Origin: Pseudomonadota bacterium
Lineage (GTDB): Bacteria; Desulfobacterota; Desulfovibrionia; Desulfovibrionales; Desulfomicrobiaceae
DNA length: 64,000 nucleotides
Reading direction: 5' to 3'
Assembly (NCBI GenBank): GCA_023393525.1
Contig: JAEWKZ010000089.1
Location: 16,616-80,615, forward strand
Positions 43,872 to 52,979 of this stretch are shown piece after piece; positions within the stretch are counted from its first letter, which is position 1; each line of letters opens with the position of its first letter. The notes under the pieces were generated by a model that was not told where the DNA came from, did not search any database, and was given only the letters and a program-made list of their open reading frames with translations. Position numbers and translations under genes: made by a program.

Positions 43872-44599
43872 ATATTTTTCCGGCGGTGGACATAAAGGAC
43901 GGCAAGTGCGTGCGTCTGCGCCAGGGCGTCGAGGATCAGGTCACGGTCTTTTCCGACGATCCGGCGGCCATGGCCCGGCAGTGGGTTCAGGCCGGGACCA
44001 AATGGCTGCATGTCATCGATCTCGACGGAGCGTTCAGCGGAACGCCGCGCAACATGGAGCTGATCCGCGAACTCTGCTCGGCCGTGTCCATTCCGGTGCA
44101 GCTGGGCGGCGGGATCAGAAGCGTCGAGGTCGCGGGCAAGTATCTGGAAGCCGGAGTGACGCGCCTGATCATCGGCACAGTGGCTCTCGAAGACCCTGCC
44201 CTGTTTCGCGAACTCTGCGCGACCTATCCGGGCCGTATCGGCGTGTCCCTGGACGCCCGGGACGGACGCCTGAAGACCAAGGGCTGGGTGGAGGACGCCG
44301 GCAAGACCGTGGCCGACGTGGTTCCCGAGCTCGAGGCCGCGGGCGCGGCCTTCTTCATCTACACGGACATCAGTCGCGACGGCATGCAGTCCGGCGTGAA
44401 CATCCCGGCCCTGGAGGCGCTTCTGGCCATGACCGACAGGCCCGTGCTCATCGCCGGCGGCATCTCCACCCTGGAGGATGTGCAGGCCGTCTTTCCCCTG
44501 CGCCCAAAGGGGCTGGCCGGGGTCATCACCGGCAAGGCCATCTACGCCGGAAGCCTGGATCTGAAGGCCGCCCTGGACTGGCTGGCCGCGCAAGACTAG
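43868..44599 (+). CDS. hisA: ProFAR isomerase HisA
   Basis: This 243-residue TIM-barrel enzyme acts at step 4 of histidine synthesis. FPAVDIKDGKCVRLRQG has the first catalytic Asp, VIDLDGAFSG the phosphate-binding half and FFIYTDISRDGMQSG the second Asp. VLIAGGIST closes the barrel. ATGA overlap with the preceding gene. A strong bidirectional terminator follows. Confidence 0.95.
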   Translation: MNIFPAVDIKDGKCVRLRQGVEDQVTVFSDDPAAMARQWVQAGTKWLHVIDLDGAFSGTPRNMELIRELCSAVSIPVQLGGGIRSVEVAGKYLEAGVTRLIIGTVALEDPALFRELCATYPGRIGVSLDARDGRLKTKGWVEDAGKTVADVVPELEAAGAAFFIYTDISRDGMQSGVNIPALEALLAMTDRPVLIAGGISTLEDVQAVFPLRPKGLAGVITGKAIYAGSLDLKAALDWLAAQD

Positions 44600-44617
44600 A
44601 CGCTCGCATTGGTTTTC

Positions 44618-44660
44618 AAAAAAAGAACGCCCGATCGCAAGACCGGGCGTTCTTTTTTTT
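44618..44660. terminator. Bidirectional terminator between hisA and upp
   Basis: The arms AAAAAAGAACGCCCG and CGGGCGTTCTTTTTT are complementary with A and T runs on the outer sides, suited to ending both hisA (rightward) and upp (leftward) transcripts. Confidence 0.9.
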
Positions 44661-44677
44661 GCAAGCTTGAAAGCGGG

Positions 44678-45304
44678 CTATTTGGTGCCGAAGATCTTGT
44701 CGCCCGCGTCGCCCAGGCCGGGCAGGATGTACCCGTTCTCGTTCAGGCGTTCGTCCACTGCCGCGACGTAGATGTCCACGTCGGGATGAGCCTCGGTGAT
44801 GCGTTTCAGGCCCTCGGGGGCGGCGACCAGAAAAAGCCCGCGTATGCTCGTGCAGCCGGCGTTCTTCAGGCAGCGGATGGTGGCGTCCAGGGTGCCGCCC
44901 GTGGCCAGCATGGGATCGAGGATGATGGCCATGCGCTTGTTGATGTTCTTGGCCAGCTTCACGTAGTATTCCACGGGCTGGAGGGTCTCCTCGTTGCGGT
45001 AGAAGCCGACCACGCTGACCTTGGCTCCGGGAACCAGATCGAGCACCCCGTCCTGCATGCCAAGGCCAGCGCGCAGGATCGGCACCACGGTGATCTTCTT
45101 GCCCTTGATGACATCGACGTCGACGGGTCCGGCCCAGCCCTGCACCGTCTTTTTCTCCGTCTCCAGATCCTTGGTGGCCTCGTAGGTCAGGAGTCTGGCC
45201 ACTTCTGAAGCGAGTTCGCGGAAATTCTTGGTGCTGATGTCATGCTTGCGCATGAGTCCGAGCTTGTGCTTGATGAGGGGGTGGTCCGCCACGTATACTG
45301 CCAT
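44678..45304 (-). CDS. upp: Uracil phosphoribosyltransferase
   Basis: This 208-residue enzyme converts uracil plus PRPP to UMP for pyrimidine salvage. The N-terminal DHPLIKHKLGLMRKHD segment and the PRPP loop DPMLATGGTLDATI are characteristic, as is PGLGDAGDKIFGTK at the C-terminus. AAGGAG precedes the ATG. It lies 67 bp downstream of the Mrp operon on the same strand and may be partly co-transcribed with it. Confidence 0.96.
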   Translation of the reverse strand: MAVYVADHPLIKHKLGLMRKHDISTKNFRELASEVARLLTYEATKDLETEKKTVQGWAGPVDVDVIKGKKITVVPILRAGLGMQDGVLDLVPGAKVSVVGFYRNEETLQPVEYYVKLAKNINKRMAIILDPMLATGGTLDATIRCLKNAGCTSIRGLFLVAAPEGLKRITEAHPDVDIYVAAVDERLNENGYILPGLGDAGDKIFGTK

Positions 45305-45371
45305 GTGAGTCTCTCCTTGCCATGGTCGATGGGATTGCTGCGTCGTGATGTCCGAATTTGCGTGCCCCTAC

Positions 45372-45716
45372 CTATTCTTCCCCTTCTGTCCGGTCAAGAC
45401 GGCGTTTACCCTCGGACAAGGGCCCGCGCAGATAGAGGGCCGTGCTCGCGATGAGGTACGCGCTGACCGGGGCGGTGGCGAAAAGGAAAAGGGTGACCAG
45501 AAGTTCGTGCAGGCTCAGTCCTTGCCCGTTGCTGCTGAAATGCAGGACCGAGGCGATGAGTATCCCCCCGACGCCCAGCGTCGTGGCCTTGGTCGGCCCG
45601 TGCAGACGGGTGAACAGGTCCGGCAGGCGGGCCAACCCGATGGAGCCGATGAGCGCGAAGGCTCCTCCGAGGAGCAGGAAAAAAGAGATGAGCATTTCGA
45701 CTAGTGAATCAGGCAT
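45372..45716 (-). CDS. mrpG: Mrp-type Na+/H+ antiporter subunit G
   Basis: This 114-residue protein has three hydrophobic helices. GSIGLARLPDLFTRLHGPTK in the middle is the MrpG/PhaG/MnhG signature. AGGAG is present upstream of the ATG. Last gene of the mrp operon, 9 bp after mrpF. Confidence 0.92.
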   Translation of the reverse strand: MPDSLVEMLISFFLLLGGAFALIGSIGLARLPDLFTRLHGPTKATTLGVGGILIASVLHFSSNGQGLSLHELLVTLFLFATAPVSAYLIASTALYLRGPLSEGKRRLDRTEGEE

Positions 45717-45725
45717 TGCGGACTC

Positions 45726-45995
45726 CTATTCGATGATGTCGCCGCGCAGCAAGTATTTGCACAGGGCCACGGTGCCGATGAAACCCATCATGGCGATGAG
45801 CAGGGCCGCCTCGAAGAATTCCGTCAGGTTCTGATGGATGCCAAGCAGCACCAGCAGGGCGATGGCGTTTATGGCCATGGTGTCCAGGGCCAGGATGCGA
45901 TCGGGGAGGCTCGGCCCGGCGAAGAGCCTCCAGAAATTCAGCGTCAGGGCCAGGGCGATGCACAGAAAGGCAATGGAGACTGCGGTGCTCAACAT
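45726..45995 (-). CDS. mrpF: Mrp-type Na+/H+ antiporter subunit F
   Basis: This 89-residue protein has three membrane helices and the MrpF phrase GPSLPDRILALDTMAINAIA. AAGGAG lies before the ATG. The start overlaps the end of mrpE by 7 nt. A component of the multi-subunit antiporter complex in the inner membrane. Confidence 0.92.
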   Translation of the reverse strand: MLSTAVSIAFLCIALALTLNFWRLFAGPSLPDRILALDTMAINAIALLVLLGIHQNLTEFFEAALLIAMMGFIGTVALCKYLLRGDIIE

Positions 45996-46477
45996 TGGAA
46001 GATCTCCTTCAAGGGCGTTTCGTAGCGCTGTTTGATGCGCCGCACGAGCAGGGCCTCATCCTCCAGGTCCAGGACGTGCACGAGCAGGCTGCGACGGTCT
46101 TCCGAGATTTTCGAGGACACGGTCCCGGGAGTCAGGGAAATGGAGTGCGCCAGCACGGTGATGGCGAAGTCGTTTTTGAGGTCCAGGGGCAGGGCGATGA
46201 ACGCCGGGCGCAGCCGCCGGGCCGGACCCAGAATGAGGCGCGCCACGGCAAGATTGGCGACGATGATGTCCCACAGGAACACGGCCAGATAGCCGAAGAA
46301 GGCCAGGGGCCGGCGCATGCATGGCCGGTCGGGCCAGAATCCGGATGTGAAGAGAGGCAGCAGCAGGGCCAGAACGCCTCCGAGGACAATGTGTCCGGGG
46401 TGCAGGGAATTGGCGAGCAGGAGCCAGACCAGCCACAGGAAAAGGCTGAACAGGGGTTGCGGCAGCCAGCGGTTCAC
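45989..46477 (-). CDS. mrpE: Mrp-type Na+/H+ antiporter subunit E
   Basis: This 162-residue protein starts at GTG overlapping the mrpD stop (GTGA). Two N-terminal helices precede an MrpE-type cytoplasmic domain: VFLWDIIVANLAVARLIL, then ITVLAHSISLTPGTVS, a strong family motif, and LLVHVLDLEDEALLVRRIKQRYE. The long in-frame extension upstream is only a shadow of mrpD. Confidence 0.9.
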   Translation of the reverse strand: MNRWLPQPLFSLFLWLVWLLLANSLHPGHIVLGGVLALLLPLFTSGFWPDRPCMRRPLAFFGYLAVFLWDIIVANLAVARLILGPARRLRPAFIALPLDLKNDFAITVLAHSISLTPGTVSSKISEDRRSLLVHVLDLEDEALLVRRIKQRYETPLKEIFQC

Positions 46478-47970
46478 GGGTTCCCTCCGCCGAGTACGGC
46501 TTCGATGTATTCGTGCCGCGCCAGAAGCTGTTCCGCCGCGGCCTTCGTGTAGGCGGTGACGGGACCGGCCATGGCCGCCAGGGCCACGGAGGCCAGGATC
46601 AGCCCGGCGGCTGGGACCACGCGCGTCCAGGAGACAGTGGAGCCGGAAAGGGGAACCCCATCGGTCTTCCAGAACAGCGTGCTTCCGCAGCGGCCCAGGG
46701 CCACGATGCCAAGAAGGCTGCCGCCAAGAACCACGGTCCATATCGACACGGCGTGCGCCGGCCCGGCGGCGTGCAGGAGCAGGACCTTGCCCACGAAACC
46801 GGACAGGGGCGGAAGGCCGGCGGCGGCCATGGCTCCGAGGAGGAAAAGCGTGCCGAGCAGGTCGGGTCGGGACATGGGAGGGCCGGGCTTGAACTGGTCT
46901 CCCGCAGCGCCGCGTTGGTTCGCGATGTGGTCGGCAAGCAGGAAGAGTCCGGCCGTGACCAGGGTGGTGTGCGGCAGGTAGTAGAGGCTGGCGCTGATTC
47001 CGTCCGGGCTCCAGAGTCCGATCCCCGCCAGCAGGGTGCCCACGGAGACAACGACCAGCCAGGCCAGGAGTTGGCGCAGCCCGGTGCTGCCCAGGACGCA
47101 CAGGGAGGCGGCGCCAAGGGTGATGAGCGCCAATGGCAGGAGCAGGGCCGCGCCGTGATCCACGGGGCCGTGGACCGTGAAGATCAGGGACTGGACGCGC
47201 AGGATGGCGTACACTCCGACCTTGGTCATGATGGCGAATAGCGCGGCCACGGATGGCAGCACCGCCGCGTACAGCCCGGGCAGCCACAGGAACAGCGGCA
47301 GGATCGCGGCCTTGAGCCCGAATACGGTCAGAAGCAACAGGCCGGCGGCCTGCAACAGGGGGACTTGGCCCGGGCTCAAGCTTGCTATTTTGAGCCCCAG
47401 GTCGGCCATGTTCAGGGTGCCGCAGATCCCGTAGACGACGCCGAGGGCGATCAAAAAAAGGCTTGATCCGATCAGGTTCAGGACCACGTAGCGCAGGGCG
47501 TTGCGGGTGCGATCGGGGCCGTGCCCGTGCAGGGCCAGGCAGTAGGAGACGATGAGCAGGACTTCGAAGAAGACGAAGAGGTTGAACAGATCGCCGGTCA
47601 AAAACGCTCCGTTGATGCCCAGAAGCTGCAAGGGGAAGAAGACATGGAAATCGCGGCCCCGCCGATCGTCGCCAAGGCAGGCGTGGGCCAGGATCGGCAA
47701 GGCCAGGAGCGCGGTCAGCGCGAGCATGAGCGCCGAAAGCCTGTCCAGAACCAGGACGATGCCGAAAGGAGCTGGCCAGTCGCCAAGTTCATAGACATCG
47801 ATGTGTCCGGCTGCGACCCGGTTCAGCAGCAGCGCGGCAATGGCGAGCAGAACGCAGGCCATGACGAAGGAGACCATGCGCTGCGCGTTTGTCCCTGCGC
47901 GCGCCAGGAGCAGGTTGAGCATGCCCGCGGCCAGGGGCAGGAGCAGCGGGAGGATGATCCAGTGGCTCAT
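46474..47970 (-). CDS. mrpD: Mrp-type Na+/H+ antiporter subunit D
   Basis: This 498-residue protein is homologous to complex I NuoN/NuoM proton-translocating subunits, with about 14 helices. INGAFLTGDLFNLFVFFEVLLI contains the conserved Glu and the GLKAAILPLFLWLPGLYAAV segment contains the Lys. It forms the ion-translocating core with MrpA. GTGA overlap to mrpE and ATGA overlap from mrpC. Confidence 0.94.
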   Translation of the reverse strand: MSHWIILPLLLPLAAGMLNLLLARAGTNAQRMVSFVMACVLLAIAALLLNRVAAGHIDVYELGDWPAPFGIVLVLDRLSALMLALTALLALPILAHACLGDDRRGRDFHVFFPLQLLGINGAFLTGDLFNLFVFFEVLLIVSYCLALHGHGPDRTRNALRYVVLNLIGSSLFLIALGVVYGICGTLNMADLGLKIASLSPGQVPLLQAAGLLLLTVFGLKAAILPLFLWLPGLYAAVLPSVAALFAIMTKVGVYAILRVQSLIFTVHGPVDHGAALLLPLALITLGAASLCVLGSTGLRQLLAWLVVVSVGTLLAGIGLWSPDGISASLYYLPHTTLVTAGLFLLADHIANQRGAAGDQFKPGPPMSRPDLLGTLFLLGAMAAAGLPPLSGFVGKVLLLHAAGPAHAVSIWTVVLGGSLLGIVALGRCGSTLFWKTDGVPLSGSTVSWTRVVPAAGLILASVALAAMAGPVTAYTKAAAEQLLARHEYIEAVLGGGNP

Positions 47971-48296
47971 GGCCTGTCCTCCCGCCCGTCGACGTGGTCG
48001 TTGCCCAGTTCGCCCCTGGCGCGAAGGGCCAGGATGACCACGAAGGCGGTCATGCCGAAGCCGATGACGATGGCCGTCAGGACCAGGGCCTGGGGCAGAG
48101 GGTCGGCCGTGGTGGCCGGGCTTGCGGCCAGGGGCGGCGCCCCGGTTGTGAGGCGTCCGCTGAAAAAGAGAAAGAGGTTGACCGCGTAGGACAGGAGCGA
48201 AAGCCCAAGCACCACGGTGAAGGTGCGGGCGCGCAGCACCAGGTAGACTCCGCAGGCCACGAGGACGGCGATGACGCAGGCGGCGAGAATTTCCAT
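47967..48296 (-). CDS. mrpC: Mrp-type Na+/H+ antiporter subunit C (NuoK-like)
   Basis: This 109-residue protein has three helices and resembles NuoK: VLGLSLLSYAVNLFLFFSG and DPLPQALVLTAIVIGFGMTA are diagnostic for MrpC. ATG overlaps the mrpA stop by one base (TGATG). Confidence 0.93.
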   Translation of the reverse strand: MEILAACVIAVLVACGVYLVLRARTFTVVLGLSLLSYAVNLFLFFSGRLTTGAPPLAASPATTADPLPQALVLTAIVIGFGMTAFVVILALRARGELGNDHVDGREDRP

Positions 48297-51091
48297 CAGC
48301 GTTTCTCCCGGCGGGCGTTTTCGCGCCGCGTCAATGTGCCCAGGTTGGCCAGGATGAGCATGATCACGCCCACGACGGTCAGAAAGACGCCCAGGTCGAA
48401 GATCATGGCGCTGGCCAGCTCGAATTCTCCGACCACGGGCAGGGACGCGTGTCCGAAGGTGGAGGTCAGGAACGGGTGGTTCAGGAGCAGGCTGCCCGCG
48501 CCCGTGGCGGCCGCGATGAGCACCCCGGCGGCGATGAGCGGATGGAAGGGCGGTCGCCACTGGCGCTGGGTCCAGGCGATGCCGTTGGCCATGTATTGCA
48601 GGATGAGCGCCACGGCAGCGACCAGCCCGGCGATGAAGCCTCCGCCCGGCGCGTTGTGGCCGCGCAGGAACAGGTAGGCCGAAACCATGAGGGCCAGGGG
48701 CAGCAGGAAGCGGGTGACCTGGGACAGGATGAGCGGATGGGGCTCGTCGGCCCAGGGACGGCCCTCGGGATTCAGGGCGGAAACGGGCAGGCGCAGGTTG
48801 TCGAGCAGGGCGAAGATGCCGACGGCGGCCACGGCCAGGACCGTTATCTCGCCCAGGGTGTCGAATCCGCGAAAATCCACCAGAATGACGTTGACCACGT
48901 TGTTCCCGCCTCCGCCGGGCAGACTGTGTTCCATGAAAAACGAGGAGATGGAGGAAAGGGGGCGGGTCAACATCCCCCAGGCCAGCAATCCGCAGCCGCC
49001 CCCCGCGCCCGCGGCCAGGAGCAAATCCCTTGTCCGCACCCGGGGACGGGTCAATCTGGCGTGTCGCTCTGGAAGAAAAAAGAGGGCCAGCAGCAAAAGC
49101 ATGATGGTCACCACTTCGACGCTGAGTTGGGTCAGGGCCAGGTCCGGCGCGGAGAAGCGCGTAAAGGCCAGGGCGACCAGCAGCCCGACCACGCTCAGGG
49201 AGATGACCGCGGACAGGCGGTGTTCGTGCCAGAGCACGGTCAGCAGGCCAGCGCCCATGAGCAGCACCGCGCCCAGGAGGGTCAGGGGGTCAAGGGGCGT
49301 CGAAGGGAGCGGGCCTTTCACGCTTGCGCCAGCCAGGGGCCCGAGCATGGCCAGGACCGCCGCGCCAAGCAGCAGGGCCGCCGAGCGTTGCAGGGAGCCG
49401 TTGTCCAGGCTTCGGGAAACGAGGCGTGCGAACCGGACGAGACCGTTTTCGACGGCATGGAACATCCCGGCCGCGTCGGCGCGAAAGGGGAGCCGGTCGT
49501 GCAGGGCGAAGAGCCTGTGCCGCGTCGCGTAGAGGGCGATTCCGCCGCCGAGGGCCGCAAGGCTCATGACGAGGGGTGCGTTGAACCCGTGCCAGATTGC
49601 CAGGCTGTAGTGCGGCAAAGCTTCTCCGGCCACGCTGGTCGCGGCCAGGCGCAGCAGCGGTCCGACGGTCAGGGACGGCAGCACGCCCACCAGCAGGCAC
49701 AGTCCGGCCAGGATCTCCACCGGCACTTTCATGAAGCGCGGCGGTTCGTGGGGCGGGTATTTGGGCAGCCCCCGCGGTTCGCCGTTGAAGAAGACGTCGT
49801 GGATGAAGCGGGTCGAATAGGCCACGGCGAAAATTCCGGCCAGGGTCGCGGCCGCCGGGAGGACTAGCCTCGCGGAGCCGAGCAGGTCCGCGTGCAGGGT
49901 TTCGGCGAAAAACATTTCCTTGGACAAAAATCCGTTCAGGAGCGGCACTCCGGCCATGGCCGCCGAGGCGACCATGGCCAGCGTCGCGGTGTGGGGCATG
50001 TATTTCCACAGTCCGTTCAGGCTGCGCATGTCCCGCGTTCCGGTTTCGTGGTCGATGATTCCCGCGGCCATGAACAGCGAGGCCTTGAAGGTGGCGTGGT
50101 TGATGATGTGGAAGACTCCGGCCACGGCGGCCAGGGGAGTGTCCAGCCCGAAGAGCAGCACGATGAGGCCCAGGTGGCTGATGGTCGAGTAGGCCAGCAG
50201 CCCCTTCAGGTCGTGTTGGAAGATGGCGGCATAGGCGCCCATGAGCAGGGTGGCCAGGCCGACCCCGCCCACGACGAAGAACCAGAGGTCCGTGCCGGCC
50301 AGGACCGGGTAGAGTCTGGCCAGCAGGAAGACTCCCGCTTTGACCATGGTCGCCGAGTGCAGGTAGGCGCTGATGGGCGTGGGCGCGGCCATGGCCCTGG
50401 GCAGCCAGAAGTGGAAGGGGAACTGCGCCGATTTGGTGAACGCGCCGATCAGGATGAGGATCAGGGCCGGGGCGTAGAGGGGATGGGCGCGAATCGGGTC
50501 GCCCTGAGGCAGGATTTCGGAGATGCGGTGCGTTCCGGCCATCCCGCCCAGAAGCAGGAACCCGGCCAGCAGGGCCAGTCCTCCCGCGCCGGTGACGACG
50601 AGCGCCATGCGCGCTCCCTGTCTGGCGTCGGCGCGGTGTTGCCAGTAGGCGATGAGCAGAAAGGAGGACAGGGATGTCAGTTCCCAGAAAATGAGCATCA
50701 GGATCAGGTTGTCGGACAGGACAACCCCAAGCATGGCGCTCATGAACACAAGCAGCAGTCCGTAGAGGCGGCCCATGGGGTCCTTGGGCGAAAGGTAGTA
50801 ACGGGCGTAGATGATGACCAGAAGCCCGATGCCCAGAATCAGGAGCGTGAACAGGGCGGCCAGGCCGTCCATGCGCATGGCCGGATCGAGGCCGATCCCA
50901 TCCAGCCAGGGCAGACGCATGGATGCGGGTGTTCCCCGAAAGGCCAGCATGATCGGGCGTATGGCCAAGGCTATGGCGCATGCGGTCACGACTATGGCCG
51001 ACCAGGCGCAGGCGTCGCGTCCCCGGCGCATGGCGAATGGAGGCAGCACGGACCCCAGAAGCGGGACGAGGACGAGGATGAGGACGTTCAT
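48296..51091 (-). CDS. mrpA: Mrp-type Na+/H+ antiporter fused subunit A-B
   Basis: This 931-residue fusion has a NuoL-like antiporter module of about 500 residues at its N-terminus (LIFWELTSLSSFLLIAYW, PFHFWLPRAMAAPTPISAYL). A region of additional helices follows, and the last 130 residues match MrpB (NAPGGGFIAGLVAAVALI). The ATG at 51091 opens directly into the first helix (NVLILVLVPLLGSVLPP); no strong ribosome site is visible, and a longer in-frame start at 51190 gives a non-membrane, arginine-rich leader and is rejected. The first gene of the leftward mrpABCDEFG operon, which exchanges Na+ for H+. Confidence 0.92.
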   Translation of the reverse strand: MNVLILVLVPLLGSVLPPFAMRRGRDACAWSAIVVTACAIALAIRPIMLAFRGTPASMRLPWLDGIGLDPAMRMDGLAALFTLLILGIGLLVIIYARYYLSPKDPMGRLYGLLLVFMSAMLGVVLSDNLILMLIFWELTSLSSFLLIAYWQHRADARQGARMALVVTGAGGLALLAGFLLLGGMAGTHRISEILPQGDPIRAHPLYAPALILILIGAFTKSAQFPFHFWLPRAMAAPTPISAYLHSATMVKAGVFLLARLYPVLAGTDLWFFVVGGVGLATLLMGAYAAIFQHDLKGLLAYSTISHLGLIVLLFGLDTPLAAVAGVFHIINHATFKASLFMAAGIIDHETGTRDMRSLNGLWKYMPHTATLAMVASAAMAGVPLLNGFLSKEMFFAETLHADLLGSARLVLPAAATLAGIFAVAYSTRFIHDVFFNGEPRGLPKYPPHEPPRFMKVPVEILAGLCLLVGVLPSLTVGPLLRLAATSVAGEALPHYSLAIWHGFNAPLVMSLAALGGGIALYATRHRLFALHDRLPFRADAAGMFHAVENGLVRFARLVSRSLDNGSLQRSAALLLGAAVLAMLGPLAGASVKGPLPSTPLDPLTLLGAVLLMGAGLLTVLWHEHRLSAVISLSVVGLLVALAFTRFSAPDLALTQLSVEVVTIMLLLLALFFLPERHARLTRPRVRTRDLLLAAGAGGGCGLLAWGMLTRPLSSISSFFMEHSLPGGGGNNVVNVILVDFRGFDTLGEITVLAVAAVGIFALLDNLRLPVSALNPEGRPWADEPHPLILSQVTRFLLPLALMVSAYLFLRGHNAPGGGFIAGLVAAVALILQYMANGIAWTQRQWRPPFHPLIAAGVLIAAATGAGSLLLNHPFLTSTFGHASLPVVGEFELASAMIFDLGVFLTVVGVIMLILANLGTLTRRENARREKR

Positions 51092-51462
51092 GCCTGACTC
51101 ACGCTGGGTGTGGAAAAAATGCGGTTGACGGAACCGGAGAAAAACAGCGTCCACGCGGGCGTCACGGCGCCGTGGATGCGCTGCGTCCAACGCGTTACCG
51201 TATTTTTGCGGAAAATTCCACGGCCCGACGGAGAAAAAAACGAGGACCCTCCGGGGTTGTCCCGGAGCGCCGGCGTGGCGGTGAATCAGCGGGCCTGGAA
51301 TGTGTCGCGGCTAATTGGCCCTGCGAAACACAGATGTTTCGACAGCGTTCAGATGCCAAAGCGCGGCATGCGTTCACGAATCGGTGGTGTGTTTTTCACT
51401 TCAACAGGGATAAAAAACTGTTCAACAGCAAAATGATTTTGTAGTATTGTATTTAGGTATTC
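51092..51462. other. Intergenic region upstream of the mrp operon
   Basis: These 371 bp without a convincing gene should contain the leftward mrp promoter. A 7-bp hairpin (CTCCGGG/CCCGGAG, 51249-51267) lies in the probable leader, and the engB-proximal 80 bp are AT-rich. No -10/-35 pair was convincing. The small frames here lack ribosome sites and family features. Confidence 0.5.
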
Positions 51463-52059
51463 TTATTCGGCATGCTGTACTGCGGCGAATTTTTCCAGAA
51501 AGAATTGCCAGAGTTTGTCGATATTCATGCCGGAATGGCTAGAGGTGAGCAGCGGTGGTTTTTCCGAACCCAGAAGTCGTTGCCATGCTGTCTGGTTGGC
51601 GCTTCGCACAGGCTGCTTGCATTTGTCGGCCTTGGTCATGACGGGGAACACGTCTATTCCCTGAGACCTGATGAACGTGATCAGCTCTATGTCCAGAGTC
51701 TGGGGCGGCAGGCGCGAGTCGAGCAGCGCGACCACTCCGAAGAGGTGGACGTTGTCGCGCAGATACCTGTTGATGAGCGCGGCCCACTTTTCGCGTTCCG
51801 TTTTGGAGCAGCGGGCGTATCCGTATCCCGGAAGGTCCACGAGATAGAAGTCTTCAGGGAGAACCTTGTAAAAATTCAGGCTGCGTGTTTTTCCCGGGGT
51901 GGAACTGGTCTTGGCCAGATTTTTCCTGCCGGTGAGCTTGTTCAGCAAGGACGATTTCCCGACATTGGATCGACCGGCGAGGGCGAGTTGAGGCAGCGGC
52001 ATTTCTTCCAGCTGGTCGATGGTGTAGATTGTCTTTTCCAAAATTACGGTGCTGGGCAT
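51463..52059 (-). CDS. engB: Ribosome biogenesis GTPase EngB (YsxC/YihA)
   Basis: This 198-residue GTPase needed for 50S assembly and growth shows the G1 motif AGRSNVGKSSLLN, the G2/G3 region TSSTPGKTRSLNF and DLPGYGYAR, and G4 TKADK. It is a complete, typical EngB. Divergent from a lipoprotein gene across 104 bp. Its leftward stop is followed by the mrp promoter region. Confidence 0.95.
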   Translation of the reverse strand: MPSTVILEKTIYTIDQLEEMPLPQLALAGRSNVGKSSLLNKLTGRKNLAKTSSTPGKTRSLNFYKVLPEDFYLVDLPGYGYARCSKTEREKWAALINRYLRDNVHLFGVVALLDSRLPPQTLDIELITFIRSQGIDVFPVMTKADKCKQPVRSANQTAWQRLLGSEKPPLLTSSHSGMNIDKLWQFFLEKFAAVQHAE

Positions 52060-52163
52060 GAAACTACCATTTCCTGGGGCTGGGGTTCTTGACGAAATGC
52101 GTTTTGATCAGGCACTGATAGAAAGAATTGTCTTGGTTATCAATAATTAATTGGAGGCATACT

Positions 52164-52976
52164 ATGCGTGCGTTGCTCGTGCTCTTGAGCGTCGTCTTTG
52201 TCTTGGGCGGGTGTTCCAAGGAAGTGAAGTTGGTTTCGGCCAACACTGCCCAGGAGCCCATCCGGGTTGAAGAACAGGCCGTCGTCGAATTGCGTCTGAG
52301 TGAAATGGATCTGGCCAAGTACGTGGATGCCGACACCGGAGTATGGACGGAAGCCAGAAACGCCGGGCTGACCAAGGTCTTCAACAAGATCGTGAACAAG
52401 GACCTCGTCATCGTGCCCGTGACCGGCATGGCCCCGCTGGGGCGCGCGGAAGGGGAGTTCTCCCAGAGCGGAACGCTCAACACCCAGGGCGATCCCGAAA
52501 CCGGCGACCTGGTCCAGAACTTCATGGTCACGGCCAGTTTTGTCGGCGATCAGAGCCTTGGAGGGCAGATCATCTCCCTGGAGGAGGACCGCTACATCGC
52601 CGGCATGCATGACGTGCTCTACGCCATGTTCTATCAGGCGGTTCCCGAATCCCTGCCTTCCTATGTGGCCATAGCTGAACCGATCGGCGAGCTGGGCGCC
52701 AGCTTCTACCGCCTCATCGGCATGGCCGAAGTCAAGCAGCTCATGCAGGACACCGTGGCCCTGCCCAAGGAACAGGGCGGCTCGACGGGAACGTTGTGCA
52801 ATCTCGAAATCGTGGTCAGCGACCGCGAGGTGGAGGCGGGAGACCGCATTTTTCTCATGAACGTGGATGTCGCGGCCCTGGACCCCGATGCCGTCATCGC
52901 CGGGGACGAGCCCGAAACCGTGGTCGTTCTGCCGCCGCACACGGACACCGTGACCGAGCCTTCGGAGCAGAAATAG
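52164..52976 (+). CDS. Lipoprotein of unknown function
   Basis: This 270-residue protein has a clear lipoprotein signal with lipobox LGGC (Cys17) and TTGGAGG 8 nt before the ATG. The mature part has two similar halves of mixed alpha/beta character, with LSEMDLAKYVDADTGVWTEA and VPVTGMAPLGRAEGEF; no catalytic motif was seen. The end is Pro/Thr/Glu-rich. It is 4 bp upstream of aroQ, so co-transcribed, but no link to shikimate metabolism is evident. Confidence 0.8.
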   Translation: MRALLVLLSVVFVLGGCSKEVKLVSANTAQEPIRVEEQAVVELRLSEMDLAKYVDADTGVWTEARNAGLTKVFNKIVNKDLVIVPVTGMAPLGRAEGEFSQSGTLNTQGDPETGDLVQNFMVTASFVGDQSLGGQIISLEEDRYIAGMHDVLYAMFYQAVPESLPSYVAIAEPIGELGASFYRLIGMAEVKQLMQDTVALPKEQGGSTGTLCNLEIVVSDREVEAGDRIFLMNVDVAALDPDAVIAGDEPETVVVLPPHTDTVTEPSEQK

Positions 52977-52979
52977 CGC

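Noticed and set aside
51110..51444. Small plus-strand genes upstream of mrpA
   Set aside because: No ribosome site, arginine/asparagine-rich non-conserved composition, and two frames compete; more likely promoter region.
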